26,983 nt of DNA from Elysia marginata (lineage: Eukaryota; Mollusca; Gastropoda; Plakobranchidae): positions 206,648 through 233,630 of the forward strand of contig BMAT01002776.1 in assembly GCA_019649035.1 (NCBI GenBank). Direction: 5' to 3'. The translations under genes were made by a program, and so were the position numbers. Under the pieces are notes generated by a model that saw only the letters and a program-made list of their open reading frames with translations, was not told the DNA's origin and ran no database searches. Below, piece after piece: positions 24,301 through 26,599 of the stretch. Numbering within the stretch: position 1 is the stretch's first letter; every line of letters starts with the position of its first letter.

Positions 24301-26137
24301 TTGGACGGCTATGGCTGAAATCTGAGTCTTTAGATACTCACATCCCAACGGAACCTGGACTGTCCTCATCGTTGGCTTCGAAAGGCGCGAGATGTCCATT
24401 TTTTAAGTCCGCGAACGAGTAGATGAGATGTGTACAGAGGTTGGGGTCGATGTCTTCAGGTACAAACTTGCCGATGCCAGGTCTGTACTGAGACCAGTTG
24501 GTGTGGTAGCACACTCGCCTTTGGCATGAAGCGCTGCCTCCTGCGAAATTCGGGTGCTGTTAATACGAATGTATTTATTACCACAGACGAGAAATGTATT
24601 GAAACATTCTCTTAGTTTGTAAAGACCAGCAGTTCATGGAAGAAGTACCATTGACAGAAGTATTTCGCGATATTCTTTATAAGTAATTTATAAATTGATA
24701 ATATCAATAAGGAACCAAACATGTATGAAAATATTAGCTACGTGTGTGCATATTATAACATCATAGATGTACTCAGACAGTAATACTGGTTATTTATCTC
24801 CGAATCCCATAATATGAAAGTTCTTTATTAGTATAAAGGTTTTTTTCTCTAGGAAAAGAATGTCATCAGAAACGAGGTACGCATATTACTTCAGGTCTTC
24901 TTGGACATACTGAATTGAAGTATCAATTAGTCTGGATCTTAATTGATCAAAGAAATGGCCCGAGTTATCTATCACTTGGGAGGCCCAGGCATAACCAAAA
25001 CCCAAAGAAACAAGCAAAAGTTTAATTTCGGCAGTCCAGCTTCTTACACCTCTCTCACTCGCTGGAATTTTTTGAAGATAGCACTTTTAAGGGGTATCTT
25101 GCATTGTCCATTTTAAGTAGTCTTCCCCAGAAGTTTAAGGATTCCAGTTTGTAGTCAACACTCAAGTTTGCTCTGCCTACTTCTTTCAATAGAAGATTAC
25201 AAGGTGTGGTTTTACTAACACATGGAAAAGCTTTCCAAAATTGTATTTGAACTAAATCTATCGAAGAACGGTTTTGTGTTCCTCAAATTGCAGCCCCATA
25301 AAGAAGCAATAGTTTTGCTTTTATATCAAAGATCATTCTGGCAGTATCAAAGTCTCTACCATGGAAATTTTTAAACGAACTCCTCATTTGGGCCACAACT
25401 CGGAGAGCTTTGCTTGCCCGGTCTTCTAATGAATGTTTTGGTCTAACATAGATGAGAAGATAGCTGTTGTAAGTTATGGTTTCCATTTTCTTACCCTTCC
25501 ATAACCATTTCTCGTAACTTTTCAAGTAGCTATCTTTCCTTAAAACTATAATTTTACTCTTACTAATGTTTACTCCCATGAAATTAATAAGCTTTCTAAA
25601 ACATTATTTTTTTTGGAACCCCACAGCACTGTCATCAAGGAAACATAGATCATTTGTATACATTTTATAATTCCAACATACTTAGTAAGACATTAGGCTA
25701 CAGTGTCGAACTTCTACTCACTAAGTCATAGATGCTACTGTGTAAACCTCCAAGTCACTAAGTCATTAATGCTACAATGTCTACCTTCTAATCACCAAGT
25801 CATTAATGCTACAATGTCTACCTTCTAATCACTAAGTCATTAATGCTACAAGGACTACCTTCTAATCACTAAGTCATTTATGCTACAGTGTTGACCTTCT
25901 AATCACTAAGTCATTAATGCTACAGTGTCGACCTAATAATCACTAGGTCATTAATGCCACGGTGTCGACCTTCTGATCACTAAGTCATTAATGCTACAGT
26001 GTCGACCCTCTAATCACTAAGTTATTATTGCTACAGTGTCGACCTTCTAATCACTACCTAATTGATACTACAGTGTCGACCATACCTTGAGCGTACAGAA
26101 CTACGGCGAAACACGCCCAGAGTAAAGCCCGAAACAT
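401..26137 (-). CDS. Secreted multidomain GH18 chitinase (three tandem catalytic domains), partial at C-terminus
   Basis: Twenty-five coding exons were joined by GT-AG junctions with consistent phases, giving 3516 bp (1172 codons) with no internal stop seen. Order: signal peptide (residues 1-17), GH18 domain 1 (about 18-401), linker (about 401-438), GH18 domain 2 (about 439-829), linker (about 829-874), GH18 domain 3 (about 875-1172, incomplete). Each domain has the family landmarks: [10 protein letters not shown] strand 1, KTMLAVGGW, the catalytic DGLDLDWE with Glu at about 148, 571 and 1007, MTYDxHGSW, and (domains 1-2) GGFMxWxLDxDD. By family knowledge it would cleave beta-1,4-linked N-acetylglucosamine in chitin outside the cell, with retention of configuration. 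No chitin-binding CBM14 domain or membrane segment is seen; one could lie in the missing C-terminus. Multi-GH18 animal chitinases are often annotated as chitinase 10-like. The family call is very secure; orthology is not. Confidence 0.93.
587..1069. other. Intron 24
   Basis: AT-rich intron. No feature recognised. Confidence 0.45.
1070..1193 (-). CDS. GH18 domain 3, exon 5
   Basis: 124 bp, phase 2 to 0. It encodes [20 protein letters not shown], then [20 protein letters not shown] plus Val. It is nearly identical at DNA level to domain 2 exon 5. Acceptor tacttag, donor AACGTG|gtatgt. Confidence 0.95.
1194..1917. other. Intron 23, acceptor-side segment
   Basis: No feature recognised. Confidence 0.45.
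1918..2005. repeat. Minisatellite, 12-bp unit
   Basis: Copies of gccagctcttc and close variants (gccagctctac, gccagttctgc) in a row. It lies about 90 bp downstream of the exon 4 donor in intron 23 and does not obviously derive from coding sequence. Confidence 0.85.
2092..2216 (-). CDS. GH18 domain 3, exon 4
   Basis: 125 bp, phase 0 to 2. It encodes [20 protein letters not shown], then [20 protein letters not shown]. Acceptor tcccccag, donor ATGAA|gtaagg. Confidence 0.94.
2217..3547. other. Intron 22, remainder
   Basis: 1.3 kb intron with short (AC)n and poly-C stretches near 2338 and 2440. No coding exon or transposon recognised. Confidence 0.45.
3548..3590. repeat. Duplicate of the domain 3 exon 3 edge and donor
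   Basis: gacttacctactagacgagagg (3549-3570) repeats the true edge gacttacctggacgagaagg (3584-3603). Offset about 35 bp. The copy keeps a donor-like gtaagt on the minus strand. Confidence 0.75.
3591..3719 (-). CDS. GH18 domain 3, exon 3 (catalytic)
   Basis: 129 bp, phase 0 to 0. It encodes [20 protein letters not shown], then [20 protein letters not shown]. The catalytic Glu is at about residue 1007. Acceptor gttttcag, donor GTCCAG|gtaagt. Confidence 0.96.
3720..4392. other. Intron 21
   Basis: AT-rich intron. No feature recognised. Confidence 0.45.
4393..4516 (-). CDS. GH18 domain 3, exon 2
   Basis: 124 bp, phase 2 to 0. It encodes [20 protein letters not shown], then [20 protein letters not shown]. 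Acceptor cttgtcag, donor CGGCAG|gtaaac. Confidence 0.95.
4517..6030. other. Intron 20, acceptor-side segment
   Basis: 1.5 kb of AT-rich intron. Several open frames exist on both strands, but none shows recognisable protein motifs or exon-like composition. No repeat recognised. Confidence 0.4.
6041..6288 (-). mobile_element. tRNA-derived SINE
   Basis: On the minus strand the head reads like a tRNA: GGCCTAGATAGCTCAGTTGG (A box), then CGCGGGTTCGAGCCTC (B box), followed by about 175 bp of unrelated body and a TCAATCAAT tail. The 10-bp direct repeat caagagagag flanks it at 6031-6040 and 6289-6298. That is a plausible target-site duplication, though it falls in an AG-rich site. Located in intron 20, same orientation as the chitinase gene. 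Confidence 0.8.
6289..6352. repeat. (AG)n(TG)n microsatellite
   Basis: About 40 bases of ag repeats, then agagaaagagag and a tg run. It borders the head of the SINE at 6041-6288. Confidence 0.95.
6640..6924. repeat. Tandem array of exon-edge plus donor copies (domain 3 exon 1)
   Basis: The true edge reads ggcttgttactcacAGTCCC (plus strand). Five decayed copies carry the same cttgc-actcac-agtcc layout: donor-equivalents at about 6855, 6796, 6748, 6686 and 6647. Each is followed by a cagtcagcataccc-like stretch derived from the coding edge cagtcggtgtcctc. Units are 39-64 bp. Confidence 0.9.
6925..7129 (-). CDS. GH18 domain 3, exon 1
   Basis: 205 bp, phase 1 to 2. It encodes [40 protein letters not shown], then [14 protein letters not shown]. 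Acceptor ataatcag, donor GGACT|gtgagt. Confidence 0.94.
7266..7435. repeat. Diverged direct repeat flanking an 18-bp palindrome
   Basis: gttgctttgcaaaccttgtc, then ttacgtgccgcagcgatt (about 7269), recurs as gtcgctttgcgaaacctttg, then tgtcatgtctcggcaacgactt (about 7387). Between them lies a perfect 18-bp palindrome, tacgttacgcgtaacgta, at 7368-7385. Confidence 0.75.
7656..7745. repeat. Four-copy tandem repeat, about 27 bp unit
   Basis: Units of the form aacaagttgagaaggtttat: aacaagatgaaaaggttatt, aacaagttgagaaggtttat, aacaagttgtgaagttttat, aacaagatgtcaaggttttt. Located in intron 19. Confidence 0.9.
7909..8045 (-). CDS. Linker exon between GH18 domains 2 and 3
   Basis: 137 bp, phase 2 to 1. 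It encodes [40 protein letters not shown], then TGNAP. Mucin-like Ser/Thr/Gln/Gly composition. It shares the APTQxPG motif and exon phases with the first linker, so it is its duplicate with eight more codons. Acceptor ttacccag, donor CCTA|gtgaga. Confidence 0.87.
8046..8579. other. Intron 18, acceptor-side segment
   Basis: AT-rich intron. No feature recognised. Confidence 0.45.
8580..8885 (+). mobile_element. Possible decayed SINE remnant
   Basis: gagttgcgggtaaaattccc, then cagtgccttgggtaagcaaa and ggggaaagttataaactcttgag, resemble the B-box and body blocks of tRNA-derived SINEs. The head is incomplete and no target-site duplication was seen, so this is tentative. Confidence 0.35.
8899..9056 (-). 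CDS. GH18 domain 2, exon 8
   Basis: 158 bp, phase 0 to 2. It encodes [38 protein letters not shown], then the linker start [10 protein letters not shown]. One codon longer than in domain 1. Acceptor catacag, donor GCCAG|gtaaac. Confidence 0.95.
9057..9704. other. Intron 17
   Basis: No exon, repeat or gene recognised. Confidence 0.45.
9705..9824 (-). CDS. GH18 domain 2, exon 7
   Basis: 120 bp, phase 0 to 0. It encodes [20 protein letters not shown], then [20 protein letters not shown]. Acceptor tgaccag, donor ACAAG|gtgagc. Confidence 0.95.
10025..10248. repeat. Tandem array of exon-edge plus donor copies (domain 2 exon 6)
   Basis: The true edge reads cataccTCATAATAACTGAG, then GAAGCCACCC (plus strand). 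Copies: cataccTCCTAGCAGCTGGG, then GAAGCCACC (about 10105), and gatgacGTAGCAGCTGTGGA, then AGCCACC (about 10045). They have related spacers (ctgagccaa / atgggccaaaatgt / aagagccaatttt). Unit about 60-70 bp, plus a more decayed stretch between 10165 and 10240. Confidence 0.85.
10249..10434 (-). CDS. GH18 domain 2, exon 6
   Basis: 186 bp, phase 0 to 0. It encodes [40 protein letters not shown], then [12 protein letters not shown]. Acceptor atacaag, donor GAG|gtatga. Confidence 0.96.
10665..10859. repeat. Degenerate trinucleotide repeat (act/acc/atc)n
   Basis: Imperfect runs such as actactgctacaact, accatcactgtcaccg and ccaccattaacatcacc. Located in intron 15. The reading frame across it is low-complexity and not a gene. 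Confidence 0.75.
10860..11392. other. Intron 15, donor-side segment
   Basis: AT-rich intron with poly-T runs. No exon or other feature recognised. Confidence 0.45.
11393..11516 (-). CDS. GH18 domain 2, exon 5
   Basis: 124 bp, phase 2 to 0. It encodes [20 protein letters not shown], then [20 protein letters not shown] plus Val. It shares a 93-bp perfectly identical core with domain 3 exon 5. Acceptor caaccag, donor AACGTG|gtatgt. Confidence 0.95.
11820..12020. repeat. Degenerate CAA-rich tandem repeat
   Basis: Runs of aac/caa/gac triplets, with a longer unit of about 55-60 bp (ctgcaactcgataacattaa and ggcaactacaacaacattaa, each followed by aagcaa). Located in intron 14. Confidence 0.75.
12076..12200 (-). 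CDS. GH18 domain 2, exon 4
   Basis: 125 bp, phase 0 to 2. It encodes [20 protein letters not shown], then [20 protein letters not shown]. Acceptor tcttcag, donor ATCCA|gtaagt. Confidence 0.94.
12201..12714. other. Intron 13, acceptor-side segment with a hairpin
   Basis: AT-rich intron. The one structure seen is a perfect 10-bp stem gtacttgcat/atgcaagtac at 12311-12320 and 12328-12337 with a 7-nt loop. Confidence 0.5.
12715..13040 (+). mobile_element. tRNA-derived SINE
   Basis: The head region has an RNA polymerase III B-box-like stretch (gtattcgattcctgg, about 12768) preceded by an A-box-like tgttggtagacttttgg. The 3' part has the gtaaagcgcttagagaattt / gggcgctccataaaaaagcgct module found in many invertebrate SINE and LINE tails. 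Target-site duplications were not resolved. It ends only about 17 bp from the domain 2 exon 3 donor. Confidence 0.68.
13057..13185 (-). CDS. GH18 domain 2, exon 3 (catalytic)
   Basis: 129 bp, phase 0 to 0. It encodes [20 protein letters not shown], then [20 protein letters not shown]. The catalytic Glu is at about residue 571. Acceptor catgcag, donor ATTCAG|gtaaga. Confidence 0.95.
13186..13896. other. Intron 12
   Basis: AT-rich intron. No feature recognised. Confidence 0.45.
13897..14020 (-). CDS. GH18 domain 2, exon 2
   Basis: 124 bp, phase 2 to 0. It encodes [20 protein letters not shown], then [20 protein letters not shown]. Acceptor aataaag, donor GAAAT|gtaagt. Confidence 0.94.
14042..14149. 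repeat. Two repeats of about 63 bp near the domain 2 exon 2 acceptor
   Basis: gatgaaatgcaccattggtc, then ttttcatgacatatagtgta (about 14045), is repeated as gataaaatacagcattgatg, then cgttcatgacacgaggtgtg (about 14108). It sits within 25 bp of the acceptor, but coding-edge sequence is not obvious in the copies. Confidence 0.65.
14150..15134. other. Intron 11, remainder
   Basis: No exon, gene or clear repeat recognised in this stretch. Confidence 0.4.
15135..15274. repeat. Two repeats of about 65-69 bp next to the domain 2 exon 1 donor
   Basis: gtgtctaccgcgagatcatc, then agaacgccacgcatg (about 15159), recurs as atgtctaccactacaccacc, then agaacgccatagatg (about 15228). Their cacaggactcgaacat portion is weakly like the exon edge cacagtccagttgacc, and gtgtctac like gtgtcctc. 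The exon-derived origin is less clear than in the other arrays. Confidence 0.55.
15275..15479 (-). CDS. GH18 domain 2, exon 1
   Basis: 205 bp, phase 1 to 2. It encodes [40 protein letters not shown], then [14 protein letters not shown]. Corresponds to domain 1 exon 1, with two extra codons. Donor GGACT|gtgagt. Confidence 0.94.
15480..15960. other. Intron 10
   Basis: AT-rich intron separating the linker exon from domain 2. No feature recognised. Confidence 0.45.
15961..16073 (-). CDS. Linker exon between GH18 domains 1 and 2
   Basis: 113 bp, phase 2 to 1. It encodes [20 protein letters not shown], then [18 protein letters not shown]. Rich in Pro, Thr, Ser, Gln and Ala, as in the O-glycosylated linkers between chitinase modules. 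Acceptor aaaccag, donor GGGAG|gtacgt. Confidence 0.87.
16200..16769. repeat. Tandem array of exon-edge plus donor copies (domain 1 exon 8)
   Basis: Diverged units of about 55-65 bp occur through the segment. They combine a donor-like core (gttaccttgctgctggtg at the true edge; copies near 16500, 16546, 16632, 16689 and 16368) with ctcctgtacacta and catgctaggacataag blocks. Two copies (about 16500 and 16640) include the coding edge gctggtgtgttggct. Confidence 0.8.
16770..16924 (-). CDS. GH18 domain 1, exon 8
   Basis: 155 bp, phase 0 to 2. It encodes [30 protein letters not shown], then INAAKDVC and the start of the linker (TGGASPPAA). [12 protein letters not shown] is the strand 8 motif whose Trp lines the substrate cleft. 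Donor AGCAAG|gtaacg. Confidence 0.94.
16966..17494 (+). mobile_element. 5'-truncated LINE fragment with 14-bp target-site duplication
   Basis: The perfect direct repeat gtaatacagtaatt occurs at 16966-16979 and 17481-17494. The 501 bp between are almost entirely an uninterrupted reading frame for the C-terminus of a non-LTR retrotransposon protein. The insert ends a few bases after the stop codon. Insertion is antisense to the chitinase gene in intron 8. The perfect duplication and intact frame imply a fairly recent event. Confidence 0.88.
16988..17479 (+). CDS. Non-LTR retrotransposon reverse transcriptase, C-terminal fragment
   Basis: 163 codons, open to its stop. The residues follow the thumb and C-terminal region of LINE reverse transcriptases: [56 protein letters not shown] and a basic [16 protein letters not shown] tail. 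The palm with the YADD box, and the endonuclease, are absent because the copy is 5'-truncated. No function is expected for this fragment by itself, and the ATG is probably not a native start. Confidence 0.85.
   Translation: MSKLVTNRRISFATRSRLTKCYVWSILLYACETWTLNASLERNIEALEMWLYRRMARISWKEKKKNKEVLEEIGLKHTKLLKTVKTRQLAYYGHIRRHQSLQKSIMEGKINGKRQRGRKRKSWLGNIEETMTRRINECCAVALDREEWRRTMASNLWQETEQR
17495..17940. other. Intron 8, donor-side segment
   Basis: Intron DNA between the LINE insertion and domain 1 exon 7. No feature recognised. Confidence 0.45.
17941..18060 (-). CDS. GH18 domain 1, exon 7
   Basis: 120 bp, phase 0 to 0, 40 codons. It encodes [20 protein letters not shown], then [20 protein letters not shown]. 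WIGYDDPxSI is the conserved segment before barrel strand 8. Acceptor ctcag, donor AAAG|gtaaac. Confidence 0.95.
18061..18785. other. Intron 7, remainder
   Basis: AT-rich intron. No coding exon or repeat recognised. Confidence 0.45.
18786..18837. repeat. Partial duplicate of the domain 1 exon 6 edge
   Basis: gagagtctcagcctctctgg followed by tacatagttcggg (about 18791-18823) resembles the exon edge gaaagagttccaccctctct followed by gatgtatggcccgg (about 18848-18881). One diverged copy only, about 57 bp away. Confidence 0.6.
18838..19023 (-). CDS. GH18 domain 1, exon 6
   Basis: 186 bp, phase 0 to 0, 62 codons. It encodes [30 protein letters not shown], a Gly/Ala-rich insertion, then [20 protein letters not shown] is the usual form of the strand 7 motif; domain 1 has AKS instead of GRS. 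Acceptor acacag, donor GAG|gtgagt. Confidence 0.95.
19024..19494. other. Intron 6, acceptor-side segment
   Basis: Intron sequence with no exon or repeat recognised. Confidence 0.45.
19495..19735. repeat. Polypyrimidine microsatellite (tctc / tctg / ttc)
   Basis: Runs of ct, ctgt and ttc units on the plus strand, hence purine-rich in the transcript. It lies immediately downstream of the exon 5 donor. The lysine/arginine-rich frame on the minus strand is a by-product of the repeat. Confidence 0.9.
19739..19850 (-). CDS. GH18 domain 1, exon 5
   Basis: It encodes [20 protein letters not shown], then [26 protein letters not shown] is the conserved strand 6 motif with substrate-contacting Tyr and Asp. 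I place the end at GACATT|gtgaga (112 bp, phase 0). That is 12 bp shorter than in domains 2 and 3. An alternative phase-0 donor is AAA|gttaga near 19700, which would add [13 protein letters not shown]. Confidence 0.85.
19851..20589. other. Intron 5, acceptor-side segment
   Basis: No coding exon or clear repeat recognised. Reading frames here look non-coding. Confidence 0.45.
20590..21075. repeat. Degenerate (CTGA)n satellite with a larger duplication
   Basis: Long imperfect runs of ctga/ctgg tetramers. A non-repetitive leader (ctcgtctacgtgact at about 20624, ctcgtctacatgact at about 20924) occurs twice about 300 bp apart. The tract is therefore a duplicated unit of leader plus tetramer run. 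Located in intron 5. Confidence 0.85.
21194..21318 (-). CDS. GH18 domain 1, exon 4
   Basis: 125 bp, phase 0 to 2. It encodes [20 protein letters not shown], then [20 protein letters not shown]. LxLSAAVAxG matches the conserved strand after the catalytic loop. Donor ATGAA|gtaagg. Confidence 0.93.
21566..21694 (-). CDS. GH18 domain 1, exon 3 (catalytic)
   Basis: 129 bp, phase 0 to 0, 43 codons. It carries the GH18 signature [12 protein letters not shown]; Glu at about residue 148 would be the catalytic acid. It ends [10 protein letters not shown]. Acceptor ctgttccag, donor GTCCAG|gtaaac. Confidence 0.96.
21748..21940. repeat. Two to three diverged repeats of about 90 bp
   Basis: gtgatagacagattaccaataagttgg (about 21767) is repeated as gtgatagatagatcaatcatcagttgg (about 21860), with related flanks. 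A weaker third copy starts near 21918. The array begins about 55 bp from the acceptor of exon 3. Confidence 0.7.
22080..22178. repeat. (TTA)n microsatellite
   Basis: An imperfect run of tta/ttg triplets, nearly pure tta toward its end. It lies in intron 3 and generates a spurious poly-Leu reading frame. Confidence 0.95.
22256..22379 (-). CDS. GH18 domain 1, exon 2
   Basis: 124 bp, phase 2 to 0. It encodes [20 protein letters not shown], then [30 protein letters not shown] is the conserved barrel strand 3 motif of GH18. Domains 2 and 3 have GGWN here; domain 1 has GGWK. Acceptor ctcag, donor CAG|gtgcgt. Confidence 0.94.
22380..22600. repeat. Tandem array of exon-edge plus splice-acceptor copies (domain 1 exon 2)
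   Basis: Three diverged units of about 62-65 bp follow the true exon edge. On the plus strand the true edge reads gtaaacttggtgtacctgag. Copies at about 22427 (gtaaacttgagtgtatctg), 22489 (gtaaatcttggcgtgcctg) and 22554 (attaaacttaatgtgcctg) are each followed by a related ggaaac...ttgta tail. The copied material is the exon 5' edge plus the acceptor AG and its upstream tract. Confidence 0.85.
22600..23549. other. Intron 2, central segment
   Basis: AT-rich intron. The only structure seen is a short ATGA/ATAA-rich stretch around 23080-23130. No coding exon recognised. Confidence 0.45.
23550..23735. repeat. Three diverged repeats of about 75 bp
   Basis: The motif gtgtaaccagaaag, preceded by gcgcagt or gcactgt, occurs at about 23566 (as gtgttaccagaaat), 23637 and 23706. 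Spacing is about 70 bp, and pyrimidine-rich stretches follow each copy. It lies deep in intron 2. Origin unknown. Confidence 0.6.
23800..24341. repeat. Tandem array of exon-edge plus splice-donor copies (domain 1 exon 1)
   Basis: About nine to ten units of roughly 50-65 bp, each resembling the exon 3' edge and donor (plus strand: tactcacatcccaacgg, then aacctggactg). Units start near 23818, 23875, 23928, 23980, 24042, 24095, 24160, 24210 and 24286, before the true exon edge at 24342. From about 23980 they form a dimeric higher-order repeat of about 115-126 bp. At least two units (24095, 24210) keep the full donor sequence. Confidence 0.9.
24342..24540 (-). CDS. GH18 domain 1, exon 1
   Basis: 199 bp; enters phase 1, exits phase 2. 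It encodes the N-terminal strand of the barrel: [18 protein letters not shown], then [18 protein letters not shown] is a potential N-glycosylation site. Acceptor ttcgcag; donor GGGAT|gtgagt. The end (EDSPGSVGM) differs from domains 2 and 3 (EDTDWSTGL), which keep the more usual Trp. Confidence 0.92.
24541..24879. other. Intron 1, acceptor-side segment
   Basis: AT-rich intron sequence between the LINE remnant and domain 1 exon 1. I see no gene or repeat here. Confidence 0.5.
24880..25668 (-). pseudogene. Decayed non-LTR retrotransposon reverse transcriptase (C-terminal part)
   Basis: The minus strand shows, in shifting frames, the C-terminal half of a LINE reverse transcriptase. A degenerate YADD box reads MYTNDLCFL near 25660, followed by the typical [19 protein letters not shown] (from 25579) and a LLLYGAAI block near 25285 where the expected Trp codon is a stop. 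Further on, frames read [33 protein letters not shown] and RLIDTSIQ, the usual order in this class. Frameshifts, stops and the lost YADD mark it as dead. It sits in intron 1 in the same orientation as the host gene. The LINE clade cannot be assigned from this fragment. Confidence 0.8.
25683..26085. repeat. 37-bp tandem array abutting the exon 1 donor
   Basis: About eleven head-to-tail copies of a 37-bp unit (core: ctaagtcattaatgctac, then agtgtcgaccttctaatca). The core recurs at 25761, 25798, 25835, 25872, 25909 and 25946, exactly 37 bp apart. The last copy runs into the splice donor, so the first bases of the intron (gtatggtcgacactgtag, minus strand) are repeat sequence. Confidence 0.95.
26086..26137 (-). 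CDS. Coding exon 1: signal peptide
   Basis: It encodes [17 protein letters not shown] plus one base (phase 1 exit). A short basic start followed by a hydrophobic core ending in small residues is a typical secretory signal peptide, with cleavage expected near the exon junction. The donor is CTCAAG|gtatgg. A splice acceptor directly precedes the ATG, so an untranslated or short coding exon lies upstream. Confidence 0.85.
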
Positions 26138-26274
26138 CTGCAAACATAAATAAAAAACGGATGCAATATTTAATATTTTGAAAGAAGTGTTGAGTCTGAC
26201 CAGAAAAGTGTAAACTACCCATTGAATTAATTTTAAAATAGAGTACAACAGATAGAGATTTGCGGTTAACTTAC

Positions 26275-26298
26275 GCTCAAAACCTTTCCTGTCCCCAT
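26275..26298 (-). other. Candidate upstream exon with in-frame ATG
   Basis: A good donor (AGC|gtaagtt) ends at 26275, and a clean acceptor (tttatgtttgcag) abuts the signal-peptide ATG at 26137. The segment between is therefore probably an intron (26138-26274). The upstream exon holds an ATG at 26298, exactly 24 nt before the donor, so splicing would join eight codons (MGTGKVLS) in frame to the downstream Met. It could be 5'UTR or a short N-terminal extension. The exon's 5' end is unknown. No transcript evidence. Confidence 0.45.
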
Positions 26299-26366
26299 GC
26301 TTCAAAAATTTGCTCTTATCTTAGAGAGTGTAAAATGGCCAGAACAGGTTTTGGCCTTTGTGACCA

Positions 26367-26599
26367 ACGTAGTGAAATCAGGCTTATGTCAAAATTTGGA
26401 TATTTGGAGTTATTACTATTATGAGAAAGCTTCATACATATGCACTTAAATTAGAAAAAGTCATTAGTCTAACTGTACTAGAACCTTAGATATTTGATTT
26501 ATAAGCCGGCGATGTAAACTTGTCTAATAAAAATTTATTATTATTAGCTGCCATTTCCTGGATTTGACCCTGTTTGACATAAGCCTGATTTCACCACGT
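26367..26599. repeat. 27-bp inverted repeat flanking the TATA-like box
   Basis: Arm 1 is 26367-26393 (acgtagtgaaatcaggctta...) and arm 2 is 26573-26599. The reverse complement of arm 1 matches arm 2 at 26 of 27 bases. The arms are about 180 bp apart and enclose the TATA-like box. This could be a small non-autonomous DNA transposon or a hairpin-forming regulatory element. No target-site duplication was recognised. Confidence 0.7.
26498..26503 (-). promoter_or_regulatory. TATA-like box upstream of the chitinase gene
   Basis: On the minus strand the context reads ggcTTATAAATCaaa, with TATAAA at 26503-26498. It lies about 200 bp upstream of the candidate first ATG (26298), a sensible distance for a core promoter with a 5'UTR exon. 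It is a short motif in AT-rich DNA, so chance occurrence is possible. Confidence 0.35.

Noticed and set aside
25683..26085. Regular short repeats resembling a CRISPR array
   Set aside because: The units are directly abutting 37-bp copies with no unique spacers, in a eukaryotic intron. It is a tandem minisatellite.
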